NCBI GenBank assembly: GCA_963973915.1
Contig: CAXBBM010000003.1
Location: 1-64,000 of the forward strand
Length of the DNA: 64,000 bases
Origin: Polycyclovorans sp002706265
GTDB taxonomy: Bacteria; Pseudomonadota; Gammaproteobacteria; Nevskiales; Nevskiaceae
Direction: 5' to 3'
Shown here piece after piece: positions 52,174 through 60,792 of the stretch. Both the position numbers and the translations under genes were made by a program. Positions within the stretch are counted from its first letter, which is position 1. Each line of letters starts with the position of its first letter. The notes below the pieces were generated by a model. It saw only the letters and a list, made by a program, of their open reading frames with translations. It searched no databases and was not told the DNA's origin.

Positions 52174-53352
52174 CTAGTAGCTCTTCGGCAGGCCCAGCAC
52201 GTGCTCACCGATGTAGTTGAGCAGCATCTCGTTGTTGATGGGGGCGATCTCCATCAGGCGCACCATCGGCCACAGAGTGACGATGTCGTAGTCGCGGTCG
52301 AAGGCATAGCCACCGTGGGTCTGGATGGCCGCTTCCACCGCCGACACGGCCGCCCGCGACGCGAGCAGCTTGGCCATGTTGGCGTGCGCGCCGGCATCTT
52401 CGCCAGCATCGAAGCGTTCGGCCGCGCTGTAGGTCATCAGGCGTGCGGCTTCCAGTTCCGCCTTGGCCAGCGCCATGCGGTGCTGCAGGGCCTGATAAGA
52501 GCCGATGGGCTTGCCGAAGGGCTTGCGGTCCAGCGAGTAGGCCACGGCCTTCTTGAGCGCGTATTCGCCGATGCCGAGGGCTGCCGCAGCGGCGAGCAGG
52601 CGCTCGGAATTCAGACCTTCGAACATCAGCTTGGCGCCCTTGCCGGCCTCGCCGATCAGCGCATCGGCGGGCAGGCGCACGTTGTCGAAGAACACCATGT
52701 ACTGGCGCTCGGCGGTTTCGACCTGGATGTTGAGGGTTTGCAGCGTGATGCCGGGGGTCTTCATGTCGAGAACGAACAGCGACATGCCCTCGGTGCGGTG
52801 CTTGACCTCGCTGGCCTTCTGCGTGCGCGCGATCACCAGCATGATGTCGGCATCGCGGGCGCCCGAGATGAACACCTTCTGGCCGTTGAGCACCCACTCG
52901 TCGCCGTCACGGGTGGCGAGGCTGCTCATGTTGAAGCTGTTGGTGCCGGCGTTGGGTTCGGTGATCGCGAAGCAGAGCTTCACCGAGCCGTCGCAGGTCG
53001 GCGTTACGAATTTCTTGATCTGCTCCGGCGTGCCGTGGCGCACGATCGGCACCCGGCCCAGGCCGGTGACGACCAGGAACAGCGTCGGCACGCCGCCCAG
53101 CGCCAGCGCTTCGGCGAGCGCGACGATTTCGACCACGCCACCGCCGCTGCCGCCGAATTTCTCGGGCACGGAAAGGCCCAGCAGGCCGAATTCGCCCATG
53201 GCTTTCCACATGTCCTCGGGGAACACGTCTTTATCGATGCATTCGCGAATGTACGAACGCGGGTACTGTTCAGAGATGCCGCGCGTGGCGTCCTGAACCT
53301 GCTTGATGCGAACGCTCAGGGGTTCGACGATGGGGTCATGCATATCGTTCAT
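52174..53352 (-). CDS. acyl-CoA dehydrogenase, IVD-type active site
   Basis: A 392-residue ACAD of the subgroup with C-terminal GLPKSY (see 18529 and 25287). FAITEPNAGTNSF binds FAD, and QKVFIS follows. The likely base is Glu in LNSERLL; the MCAD position reads EIAPIN with Pro. The ATG has TGGAG upstream. It is the last gene of an operon with two MaoC-fold proteins and an SDR, controlled from the divergent region beside the TetR gene. Confidence 0.88.
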   Translation of the reverse strand: MNDMHDPIVEPLSVRIKQVQDATRGISEQYPRSYIRECIDKDVFPEDMWKAMGEFGLLGLSVPEKFGGSGGGVVEIVALAEALALGGVPTLFLVVTGLGRVPIVRHGTPEQIKKFVTPTCDGSVKLCFAITEPNAGTNSFNMSSLATRDGDEWVLNGQKVFISGARDADIMLVIARTQKASEVKHRTEGMSLFVLDMKTPGITLQTLNIQVETAERQYMVFFDNVRLPADALIGEAGKGAKLMFEGLNSERLLAAAAALGIGEYALKKAVAYSLDRKPFGKPIGSYQALQHRMALAKAELEAARLMTYSAAERFDAGEDAGAHANMAKLLASRAAVSAVEAAIQTHGGYAFDRDYDIVTLWPMVRLMEIAPINNEMLLNYIGEHVLGLPKSY

Positions 53353-53373
53353 GGTGTTGCTCCAAGTGAAGGT

Positions 53374-53844
53374 TTATTCGAGTGAAAAAAGCCGTTCGCC
53401 CTGCGCCAGGGGAAGCCTGACGGTGGCCGAGGCCGGCACGCAGAGGCCGCGCGCCGTATCGATGTGTATGTCGAGATCCACAAGGCCCTGGCCGTGGTCA
53501 TCGCGGTAGTGGCGCACCACATGACCCTCGGCACGCATGGTGTCGCCGGGATGCACGCTGGCGACCATGCGCATCCGGCGGCGGCGGATGAAGCTCGACG
53601 GGCCGCCCCAGTCGGTGATCAGTCGGTCGACGAAGCCGTGGAAGAAAATGGTGCTGACGTAGATGTTCGGCTGGCCCTGCGCGCGCGCGTAGTCGGGGTT
53701 GTGATGACCCGGAAAATAATCCCAGGTCGAGGCGACATTGAGGATGATGCGTGAGTATTCCACCAGCAGTTCGATGGGCGGCAGCACGTCGCCGACCTTC
53801 ACCTCGGACCAGAGCCGCTGTGGGTAGATCGTCGTCGTGCTCAT
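53374..53844 (-). CDS. MaoC-like hotdog protein
   Basis: A 156-residue hotdog-fold protein. TWDYFPGHHNPDYARAQG has an Asp and His arrangement akin to MaoC hydratases, followed by FFHGFVDRLITDW. It is probably one half of a two-chain enoyl-CoA hydratase with the 53841 product, like ChsH1/ChsH2 of steroid side-chain degradation. The ATG overlaps the stop of the 53841 gene (ATGA). Confidence 0.8.
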   Translation of the reverse strand: MSTTTIYPQRLWSEVKVGDVLPPIELLVEYSRIILNVASTWDYFPGHHNPDYARAQGQPNIYVSTIFFHGFVDRLITDWGGPSSFIRRRRMRMVASVHPGDTMRAEGHVVRHYRDDHGQGLVDLDIHIDTARGLCVPASATVRLPLAQGERLFSLE

Positions 53845-54380
53845 GACTCAGCCGCCTCGTAGCGGTAGAGCACGTTGGTGAGCCGCGCGACCAGCTGGCC
53901 CTTCGTGTCGAGCAGGTTCATGCACGTCGTCACGAAATGGCCGCGGCCCAGGCGCGTGTTCTTTTCCGCGCTGATGTCGACGATTTCTTCGTAGACGCTG
54001 AAGTGATCGCCCCAGCGGATTGGCCGCAGGAATTCACAGTCGGTGTCCACATTGATGAAGGTCTGGCCCGGCAGGGGCACGTCCACCGCCAGCGAAGGGG
54101 CCGCATTCGGCGCGCCCCCAGGCTTCCACGGCAGCGACATGATCAGGCTCATGGTCATGCCGCTGGGCGCCAGCGGCGCGCCGAACTGCGCCGTGGCCCA
54201 TTGCCGGTCCCAGTACGCCGGATTGGCGTCTTCTGACAGCGCGGCAAACAGCTTGCAGCGGGACTCGTCGACCGCGACGTCGGTCAGGCGCAGCTCGCTG
54301 CGCCGACCGATCCACTCGCGCGCCTGGGCGTAGCTGCCCAGCGCCGTGCCGACATCGCTGCGCTGTGTCGTCGACTCCAC
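53841..54380 (-). CDS. MaoC-like N-terminal-type hotdog protein
   Basis: A 179-residue hotdog-fold protein of the FAS1/MaoC N-terminal type. ALSEDANPAYWD resembles the hydratase segment but has Tyr where His is expected, so it may be the non-catalytic half of a heterodimer with the product of 53374. The start is GTG without a strong ribosome site, 7 bases after the SDR gene. The coupled overlap with 53374 supports a stable complex. Confidence 0.78.
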   Translation of the reverse strand: MESTTQRSDVGTALGSYAQAREWIGRRSELRLTDVAVDESRCKLFAALSEDANPAYWDRQWATAQFGAPLAPSGMTMSLIMSLPWKPGGAPNAAPSLAVDVPLPGQTFINVDTDCEFLRPIRWGDHFSVYEEIVDISAEKNTRLGRGHFVTTCMNLLDTKGQLVARLTNVLYRYEAAES

Positions 54381-54387
54381 GGTGGCT

Positions 54388-55179
54388 TCAGCCGATCATG
54401 CTGTAGCCGCCCGACACCGAGAGCACTTGCCCGGTGACGTGGCCGGCGGCCAGCGGCGAGGACAGGAACACCACCGAATTGGCGATGTCGCGCGGACGTC
54501 CGACTTTCTTCAGCGGCAGGGACGCAGCGACTTTCTCAAGCTGATCTGGGGTGAACAGCGGCTTGGCCCACATGCTGCCCTTGCCGACTTCTTCTTCGGT
54601 TTCAGGAATGGTCACGCCCGGGCACACGCAGTTGCAGCGAATGCCGTAGCGGCCGTTCTCCTTGGCGATGGTTTTCATGAAGCTGTTGACGGCGGCTTTC
54701 ATGCCGCCATAGACCGCTTCCTTGGCCTCGCCCTGGCGGCTGGCGTCGGAGCTGATCGAGACGATGCTGCCGCTGCCCGCAGGAATCATTTTTTCCAGCG
54801 CGGCGTGCGTGCAGTTGAGCACGCCGTGGAAGTTGATGCGGATGATCTTTTCCCAGAAGTCGGGCGTGGTCTGCATGAAGAACATCAGCTGGTCCCAGCC
54901 CACGTTGTTCACCAGCGCATCGATGGCGCCGTAGCGGCTCACGGCGGCATCCATCAGCGCCTTGGCCTGATCGAGCTGGGTCACATCGGTGCGCACCACC
55001 TGCACGTCGGCCGCACCGGCCGCCCGTGCCAGCTCGGCCACCTTGCCGGCCTGGGTTTCGTCGATGTCGCCGATGGTGATGCGCGCGCCTTCGGCCGCGA
55101 AACCCAGCACCAGCGCGCGTCCGATGTTGGAGCCGCCGCCGGTGATGACAACTGATTTTTCCTTGAGTCCGAGATCCAC
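54388..55179 (-). CDS. short-chain dehydrogenase/reductase (SDR)
   Basis: A 263-residue SDR with TGGGSNIG (13-20), a variant NNVG in place of NNAG, and the YGGMK Tyr/Lys pair. The open frame begins at 55263, but the GTG at 55179 is preceded by GGAGAAATCA and starts right before the fold, so I choose it. That leaves a 100-base leader to operator copy 6. It heads the operon with two MaoC-fold proteins and an ACAD, and may oxidise the 3-hydroxyacyl-CoA they make. Confidence 0.86.
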   Translation of the reverse strand: MDLGLKEKSVVITGGGSNIGRALVLGFAAEGARITIGDIDETQAGKVAELARAAGAADVQVVRTDVTQLDQAKALMDAAVSRYGAIDALVNNVGWDQLMFFMQTTPDFWEKIIRINFHGVLNCTHAALEKMIPAGSGSIVSISSDASRQGEAKEAVYGGMKAAVNSFMKTIAKENGRYGIRCNCVCPGVTIPETEEEVGKGSMWAKPLFTPDQLEKVAASLPLKKVGRPRDIANSVVFLSSPLAAGHVTGQVLSVSGGYSMIG

Positions 55180-55279
55180 TGATTTCTCCGGTGGTTGATT
55201 GATTGGTTGTTCTTGAGTCGCGGCAAGCCGGCGTGGCGGCTTGATGCTTGACGGGGTGAACATTAGCGCATCATTCTAC

Positions 55280-55293
55280 CGAATGATAGTTAG
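55280..55293. promoter_or_regulatory. palindromic operator, copy 6
   Basis: CGAAT-GATA-GTTAG, the least perfect member. It lies between the divergent SDR operon (GTG 55179) and the TetR gene (ATG 55434), the place expected for an autoregulatory TetR operator. Confidence 0.6.
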
Positions 55294-55433
55294 ATAAACG
55301 TGACATCAGACAGTCACGCCAGTCCCGCTGCGCGCGAGGCGACCGGGCAGGGCCGTCGCGGGAATCGTGCCACCGAGCGCTTGGCGAACGGGTTCGGCAT
55401 GGCAGAATTGTGAATTGACAGGGGACTGCGGAC

Positions 55434-56075
55434 ATGACGATAGCGAAGCGTAAAGCGCGACCGGGGATCAAGGGCAGCGAAGCCCCTGCCGAACTCACGC
55501 GTGACCACATCCTGAAATCAGCCGCAAAGCTGTTTCGCGATCAAGGTTATGTGGCCACCACGCTGCGCCAGATCGCTGATGCGGCGGGCATTCAGGCCGG
55601 CAGCGTGTACTACCACTTTCGTTCCAAGGACGAGATTCTGACCGAGATTCTCGACACCGGAATCGATGAAGTGCGCAAGTCGGTCGTGAGCCGCCTCGAT
55701 GCCCTGCCTGCCGATGCCACGCCGAGGCAGAAGATTGCCGCAGGCATCGAAGGTCACCTGCTGGGGCTGCTGCAGCATGGTGATTTCACGTCGGCCAGCA
55801 TCCGCACTTATGGACAGTTGCCGGCACACCTGAAGCGATCAAGCCAACTGCGTCGCAAGGACTACAGCGCCTTCTGGGACAGCCTGCTGTCGGAGGCCGC
55901 GGAACATGGCGGGCTGCGGACGGGTGTCGACCTGCACATCGCCCGCCTGGTGATTCTGGGCGCGGTGAACTGGACCGTGGAGTGGTACGACCCCAAGCAG
56001 GGCTCGGTGCAGAAGGTGTCCCGGCAGATTGCCTCGCTGATTTCCGACGGCGTGTTCCTGACCCATGAAGGCTGA
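55434..56075 (+). CDS. TetR-family transcriptional regulator
   Basis: A 213-residue TetR regulator. The helix-turn-helix domain spans about 23-69 (LFRDQGYVATTLRQIADAAG and GSVYYHFRSKDEIL). The C-terminal ligand domain with GAVNWTVEWYDP resembles the C-terminal domain of KstR2-type regulators, which sense acyl-CoA thioesters. It is the only transcription regulator in the window and is divergent from the SDR/MaoC/ACAD operon across operator copy 6. I infer that it binds the six palindromes and is released by a CoA-thioester intermediate. Confidence 0.9.
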   Translation: MTIAKRKARPGIKGSEAPAELTRDHILKSAAKLFRDQGYVATTLRQIADAAGIQAGSVYYHFRSKDEILTEILDTGIDEVRKSVVSRLDALPADATPRQKIAAGIEGHLLGLLQHGDFTSASIRTYGQLPAHLKRSSQLRRKDYSAFWDSLLSEAAEHGGLRTGVDLHIARLVILGAVNWTVEWYDPKQGSVQKVSRQIASLISDGVFLTHEG

Positions 56076-56188
56076 GGGATGCGCAGGCAATCCCTCACCG
56101 GCTCCCGGCCTCGGATTTCCGGCCGCTTCATTTTTTCGGCGGCCTCAGGCCGTGCCCCTGACACATTGATACTGGATACCAAAACGAC

Positions 56189-57067
56189 ATGGAGAACACC
56201 TCGGGTTATCGCACGCCGGCCTCGATCAGTCCGACCGGCCATTACACCGGTTACATCTGGGCGCGTCATGGGCTCTCGCATCCGGCGCTGGTCACCCACA
56301 CCGGGCGCATCCTGTTTCAGTTGTTCCGGCCCATTGTCTGGTTGGCCGGCGCAACCGGGGCGCCGCGCGCCGACAGCTTTCTGCTGACCCGGCACCGGCT
56401 GATCGACCTGCGGCTCGCCGAGGCCATCGAGTCGGGCCGGGTGGCGCAGGTGATCGAAATCGCCGCCGGCCTCGCGGCCCGCGGATGGCGCATGAAGCAG
56501 CGCTTTGGCGATCGCGTGACGTATATCGAGGCCGATTTGCCCGAGATGGCGCAGGCCAAGCGTGAGGCGCTGGCGCGGATCGGGTCGCTCGCGGCCGGTC
56601 ATCACATCGTCGATATCGACGCCCTGCAAGAATCGGGGCCCGGCAGCCTGGCCGCAGTCGCCGCCGGTCTCGACCGTCGTGAGGGTGTGGCCATCATCAC
56701 CGAAGGGCTGCTCAACTATTTCAGTCTGGACAATGTGCGTAGTATGTGGCGACACTTCGCGCGGACCCTCGCCGAATTTGAACGGGGCTATTACTGGGCG
56801 GATCTTTATCTTTCATCAGATCTGGCCGGTCCGGGGGTCAGCCCATTTTTAAAGTTGCTGTCGGCTTTTGTTCGTGGACGCGTCCATTTGCACTTCGCGA
56901 CCGCGGACGAGGTTCACGCAGAACTTGAGGCCGACGGATTTCCGTATGCACGGCTGCTTGAGCCCGGCGAATTTGCCGAGCGGTTGTCGGGCATTCCGCA
57001 TGGTCTGGCGGGGTATGTGAAGGTTCTTGAGGCCCGGACGCACGCCGGCGAGCAGACCTCTGGATGA
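56189..57067 (+). CDS. SAM-dependent methyltransferase, LCM (PF04072) family, copy 1
   Basis: A 292-residue class I methyltransferase of the leucine-carboxyl-methyltransferase-like family. QVIEIAAGLAARGW is the SAM-binding loop, YIEADLPEM the acidic strand end, and IITEGLLNYF the next core motif. Family members methylate carboxyl or hydroxyl groups. The next gene (57145) is a clear tandem paralogue. The ATG has no strong ribosome site. Its link to the catabolic genes is unclear. Confidence 0.85.
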   Translation: MENTSGYRTPASISPTGHYTGYIWARHGLSHPALVTHTGRILFQLFRPIVWLAGATGAPRADSFLLTRHRLIDLRLAEAIESGRVAQVIEIAAGLAARGWRMKQRFGDRVTYIEADLPEMAQAKREALARIGSLAAGHHIVDIDALQESGPGSLAAVAAGLDRREGVAIITEGLLNYFSLDNVRSMWRHFARTLAEFERGYYWADLYLSSDLAGPGVSPFLKLLSAFVRGRVHLHFATADEVHAELEADGFPYARLLEPGEFAERLSGIPHGLAGYVKVLEARTHAGEQTSG

Positions 57068-57144
57068 GGTCAATGCAGCACACAACACAACAATGACTGC
57101 GCGGCTGTTATCAGCACCGCAAACAATGCGACGAGGAGAGGGCA

Positions 57145-58008
57145 ATGCGTGATTCGGGCTATGTGACACCGGCGACCATCAGTCCCACCGCCCACTACAC
57201 CGGTTTTGTATGGGCGCGTCATGGTTTGTCGCATCCCGCATTGGTGACCGCCGAGGGGCGGGCCCTGTTCCACCTGTTGCGGCCGGCTGCCGCGATCGGC
57301 GGTGCGCTGGGGGCCCCGTACATCGAAAGTGTGCTGATGACGCGGCATCGGCTGATTGACCTGAAGCTGAGCGAAGCGATCGAGTCGGGGCGCATCACAC
57401 AAGTGGTGGAGATTGCCGCTGGCCTGTCGCCCCGAGGCTGGCAGTTCAGCCAGCGCTACGCCGATCGCCTGACCTATATCGAAGCCGATCTGCCGGGCAT
57501 GACGCTGCGCAAGCGCGAGGCGCTGGCGCGCATTGGCCCTCTGGCGCCGAATCATCGCGTGGTCGATCTCGATGCCCTGGCCGATGACGGTCCGGAAAGC
57601 CTGGCGGCACTGGTCGCGACGCTCGACGCCACCCAGGGCGTGGCGATTGTCACCGAGGGGCTGCTGAACTACTTCAACGAGGACGTTGTTCGCGGCATCT
57701 GGCAGCGCTTCGCCCGTGCACTGGGGCGGTTTCCGCGCGGGGTTTATTGGTCAGACCTGCATTTGTCCTCAGAGACGCGCGGACCCGGTGTCGGGACCTT
57801 CGTCAAGCTCCTGTCGATCTTCGTCAAAGGGCGGGTGAGCCTGCATTTCACCTCGGCGGAGCAGGCGAGTGCCGCGCTGCGTGAGAGCGGATTTACCGCG
57901 GCGAGTCTGCTCGATCCGCGCGACTTCAGCGCCCAGCTTGGCGACATTCCGAATGGCGTGAGCCGGCATGTGAGAATCATTGAAGCGCGCGCGACCGGCC
58001 AGGCGTAA
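57145..58008 (+). CDS. SAM-dependent methyltransferase, LCM (PF04072) family, copy 2
   Basis: A 287-residue paralogue of 56189, alignable along its length: the same ISPTxHYTG start, VVEIAAGLSPRGW, YIEADLPGM and IVTEGLLNYF. It arose by tandem duplication, followed by substantial divergence. The ATG has GAGGAGAG upstream. It is followed 50 bases later by the SDR trio. A role in masking a carboxylate by methylation or in making a methyl ester is possible, not shown. Confidence 0.85.
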   Translation: MRDSGYVTPATISPTAHYTGFVWARHGLSHPALVTAEGRALFHLLRPAAAIGGALGAPYIESVLMTRHRLIDLKLSEAIESGRITQVVEIAAGLSPRGWQFSQRYADRLTYIEADLPGMTLRKREALARIGPLAPNHRVVDLDALADDGPESLAALVATLDATQGVAIVTEGLLNYFNEDVVRGIWQRFARALGRFPRGVYWSDLHLSSETRGPGVGTFVKLLSIFVKGRVSLHFTSAEQASAALRESGFTAASLLDPRDFSAQLGDIPNGVSRHVRIIEARATGQA

Positions 58009-58058
58009 GCCCGGCCGCTGTCGTTGTGACCCTAAAAACCAAAAGGAGACAGACCAGA

Positions 58059-58874
58059 ATGAACCACCCAGACAACCCCTACCGCCTGGAAGGCAAGGTC
58101 GCCCTGGTGACCGGCGCGGGTCGCGGCATCGGCGCCAGCATTGCCCGCACGCTGGCCCGTGCCGGCGCCAAGGTGATGCTGACCGATATCGCCGCCGATT
58201 CGGTGCGGGCCATGGCGGCGCAGATTGTCGACGCCGGCGGGCAGGCCGATTGGCTGCAGCATGACGTGAGCAGCGAGGCCGAGTGGGAGGCCACCGTGGC
58301 CACCACCGTCAGTCGCCTGGGCGGGCTGGACGTGCTGGTCAATAACGCGGGCGTCGAGATCATGCGATTGATCACCGACATGACCCAGGAGGAGTTTCGT
58401 CAGCTGCTCGCCGTCAATGTCGAGGGCGTGTTTCTGGGGCTCAAGCACGGCATCCGGGCGATGCGGCCCGGTGGCAGCGCGGGCAAGGGCGGCAGCATCG
58501 TCAACCTGTCGTCGGTGGGCGGCATGATCGGCTTCACCGGCTTGTCCGGCTACTGCGCGACCAAGGGCGCGGTGCGCCTGCTCAGCAAGGCGGCGGCCGT
58601 GGAATGCGGCCAGTTGCAGACCGGCATCCGCGTCAATTCGGTGCATCCCGGCATCGTCAAGACCGACATGGGCATGAGCGTGATCCAGGGCATCGTCGAT
58701 CTGGGGCTGGTGGCGGACCTGGCGACCGCGGAAACGATGATGCAGAGCCTGCATCCGATCGGCACCGGCGAACCGGACAACGTCGCCGACGCGGTGCTGT
58801 ACCTCGCCAGCGATGCATCCCGCTGGACGACCGGCGCCGAGCATGTCGTCGACGGTGGCCTGTCGGCCATGTAA
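58059..58874 (+). CDS. short-chain dehydrogenase/reductase (SDR)
   Basis: A 271-residue classical SDR with TGAGRGIG, NNAG and YCATK, and the C-terminal VVDGGLSAM typical of hydroxysteroid/3-oxoacyl reductase-like SDRs. The frame is open to 58026; the ATG at 58059 has AAGGAG upstream and is preferred. First of three consecutive SDR genes. They are not near-identical, so they probably act on different hydroxyl groups or isomers. Confidence 0.87.
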   Translation: MNHPDNPYRLEGKVALVTGAGRGIGASIARTLARAGAKVMLTDIAADSVRAMAAQIVDAGGQADWLQHDVSSEAEWEATVATTVSRLGGLDVLVNNAGVEIMRLITDMTQEEFRQLLAVNVEGVFLGLKHGIRAMRPGGSAGKGGSIVNLSSVGGMIGFTGLSGYCATKGAVRLLSKAAAVECGQLQTGIRVNSVHPGIVKTDMGMSVIQGIVDLGLVADLATAETMMQSLHPIGTGEPDNVADAVLYLASDASRWTTGAEHVVDGGLSAM

Positions 58875-58953
58875 CGGTGCGGCGCGCGCCGCCGTTGAGC
58901 AGGGGCGGACAGCGCAAGGAACCCACATTTTCAGGATCTGAGGAGAACTTTTG

Positions 58954-59721
58954 ATGGCACAGATGGAAGATAAGATCGTATTGGTGACCGGCGCCGCACG
59001 CGGCATCGGCTTGGCGGTTGCCGAGCGGATGATCGAGGCGGGCGCGCGGGTGATGTTGAGCGATATCGACGCCGAGGCCGGGGCGGCGCAGGCCCGGCGT
59101 CTGGGCGAACGGGCGGCGTTTCAGGTGCACGACGTCACCGTGGCGTCGCAGTGGGACACCGTGCTGGAGGACCTTGAGCAGCGCTGGGGCGGGCTTGACG
59201 TCACGGTCAACAATGCCGGCATTGCACAGATGGGTGATATCGAATCCTGCACCCCGGCGCAATGGCAGAAGACCCTCGAGATCAACCTCACCGCGGTGAT
59301 GACCGGCACGCAGAAATCCATCCCCAAGATCAAGGCGCGTGGCGGCGGCGCCATCGTCAATATCGCCTCGATCGAAGGATTGATCGGCGAACAGATGGCG
59401 ATGGCCTACAACGCCGCCAAAGGGGGCGTGCGCCTGTTCTCGAAATCGGCGGCGATTCACTGCGCGCGTTCCGGCTACAACATCCGCGTCAACTGCGTGT
59501 GCCCCGGTTTTATTGAGACCGCCATGGTGACCGACGCTGTCGGCTCCCTGGGCGCCGAAATGGCCCAGCAATTCCAGCAAGCCTTGCTGGCTCGGGTGCC
59601 GATGGGGCGGCTGGGCCACCCGCGCGAGATTGCCAATGCCGTGCTGTTTCTGGCCTCTGACGACGCCAGCTTCGTCACCGGCTCTGACCTGGTGGTCGAT
59701 GGCGGCCACACCGCCTGTTGA
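58954..59721 (+). CDS. short-chain dehydrogenase/reductase (SDR)
   Basis: A 255-residue classical SDR with TGAARGIG, NNAG and YNAAK, ending VVDGGHTA. The ATG at 58954 has GAGGAG at good spacing; a TTG one codon before is not needed. It is of the compact FabG-like length. Middle of three SDR genes, with 79 bases before and 56 bases after it. The substrate is unknown. Confidence 0.87.
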   Translation: MAQMEDKIVLVTGAARGIGLAVAERMIEAGARVMLSDIDAEAGAAQARRLGERAAFQVHDVTVASQWDTVLEDLEQRWGGLDVTVNNAGIAQMGDIESCTPAQWQKTLEINLTAVMTGTQKSIPKIKARGGGAIVNIASIEGLIGEQMAMAYNAAKGGVRLFSKSAAIHCARSGYNIRVNCVCPGFIETAMVTDAVGSLGAEMAQQFQQALLARVPMGRLGHPREIANAVLFLASDDASFVTGSDLVVDGGHTAC

Positions 59722-59777
59722 ACCCGGGCCTGAAGCTAAGGCCCTTACTGTTTTTTTGACTTGTTTGGAGAACTGAA

Positions 59778-60662
59778 ATGAAGAAGATCAAAGGAAAAAT
59801 CGCGGTCGTGACCGGTGCCGGCAGTGGTATCGGCCGCGCGACCAGTATTGCGCTGGCCCGCAAGGGCGCGACGCTGGTGCTGGCAGACATCAATGAAGCC
59901 GGTATGCGCGAAACCGCAAAGTTGATCAGCGCTGCCGGCGGCACCTCCAGCGCCCACGTCGTGAATGTTGCCGACAAGCGCCGGATGCAGGCGTTTGCCG
60001 ACGAGATCGACACCTTGCACGGCCGCGTCGACATCGTCGTCAACAATGCCGGCATCGGCATTCTCGATGACTTTGTCGAGGGCAGCCTCGAAGATTTCGA
60101 GAAGGTCGTCGACATCAACCTGTGGGGCGTGGTCTACGGCTCGAAGATGTTCCTGCCGATGATGTTGCGTGCCGGCGAAGGCCATATCGTCAACATCTCC
60201 AGCCTTGCCGGCATCATCTCGACGCCGGGCATGGTGTCTTACGGCACCACCAAGTTTGCGGTGCGCGGCTTTTCGGAGTCACTGCGGGCGGAGCTGGCCG
60301 GCCGCAACATCGGTGTTACGTCGGTGCATCCAGGCATGATCCGCACCAACATCGCCAAGAGCAGCCAGGTTGCCGACAGTGCGCTGCAGGGGCGGATGGT
60401 CGAATGGTTCGAGCGCTACGGACGTCCACCGGAACGGGTGGCCGACAAGATCGTGCGTGCCATTCAGAACAACGACATGCGCGTGCTGGTGACGCCCGAA
60501 ACCTACGTGATGGACCTGTTCAAGCGGGTGGCGCCGAGTGTTGCCGAGGCCGTCAATGCGCAGTTCATGAACCGCTTCCGCAAGGCGATCAATCCCGAGT
60601 ACGGCGCCAAAAAGGCACAACGTGCCGACGCTGACAAGAAGGCGCCGCGGCACGCAGCCTGA
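59778..60662 (+). CDS. short-chain dehydrogenase/reductase with C-terminal extension
   Basis: A 294-residue SDR with TGAGSGIG, NNAG and YGTTK. The C-terminal 50-60 residues (PETYVMDLFKR...) extend past the usual SDR end and finish in a Lys/Ala/Arg-rich tail. The layout resembles the SDR at 4644-5486. The ATG has GGAGAA upstream. It is the last plus-strand gene of the right half; the terminator at 60737 follows. Confidence 0.87.
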   Translation: MKKIKGKIAVVTGAGSGIGRATSIALARKGATLVLADINEAGMRETAKLISAAGGTSSAHVVNVADKRRMQAFADEIDTLHGRVDIVVNNAGIGILDDFVEGSLEDFEKVVDINLWGVVYGSKMFLPMMLRAGEGHIVNISSLAGIISTPGMVSYGTTKFAVRGFSESLRAELAGRNIGVTSVHPGMIRTNIAKSSQVADSALQGRMVEWFERYGRPPERVADKIVRAIQNNDMRVLVTPETYVMDLFKRVAPSVAEAVNAQFMNRFRKAINPEYGAKKAQRADADKKAPRHAA

Positions 60663-60736
60663 GGGGTCTGAGCGCATTCGAAGGGACTGCCGGCCCCGCC
60701 ACCACTGACGGTCGGTAACAAAAAAAGACCCAAAAA

Positions 60737-60768
60737 AGACCCTGCGTCACTGGCGTGGCGCAGGGTCT
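60737..60768 (-). terminator. Rho-independent terminator of the right-edge ACAD operon
   Basis: Stem AGACCCTGCG / CGCAGGGTCT (60737-60746/60759-60768), with further CAC/GTG pairing in the loop. On the minus strand it is followed by TTTTTT, GGGTC and another T-run. A tandem 11-base repeat AAAAAAGACCC (60721-60731, 60732-60742) forms the tail. It ends the transcript whose last gene stops at 60793 and may also stop the convergent SDR transcript. Confidence 0.85.
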
Positions 60769-60792
60769 GTCTGAATCACGAGCTTGCTGCGG

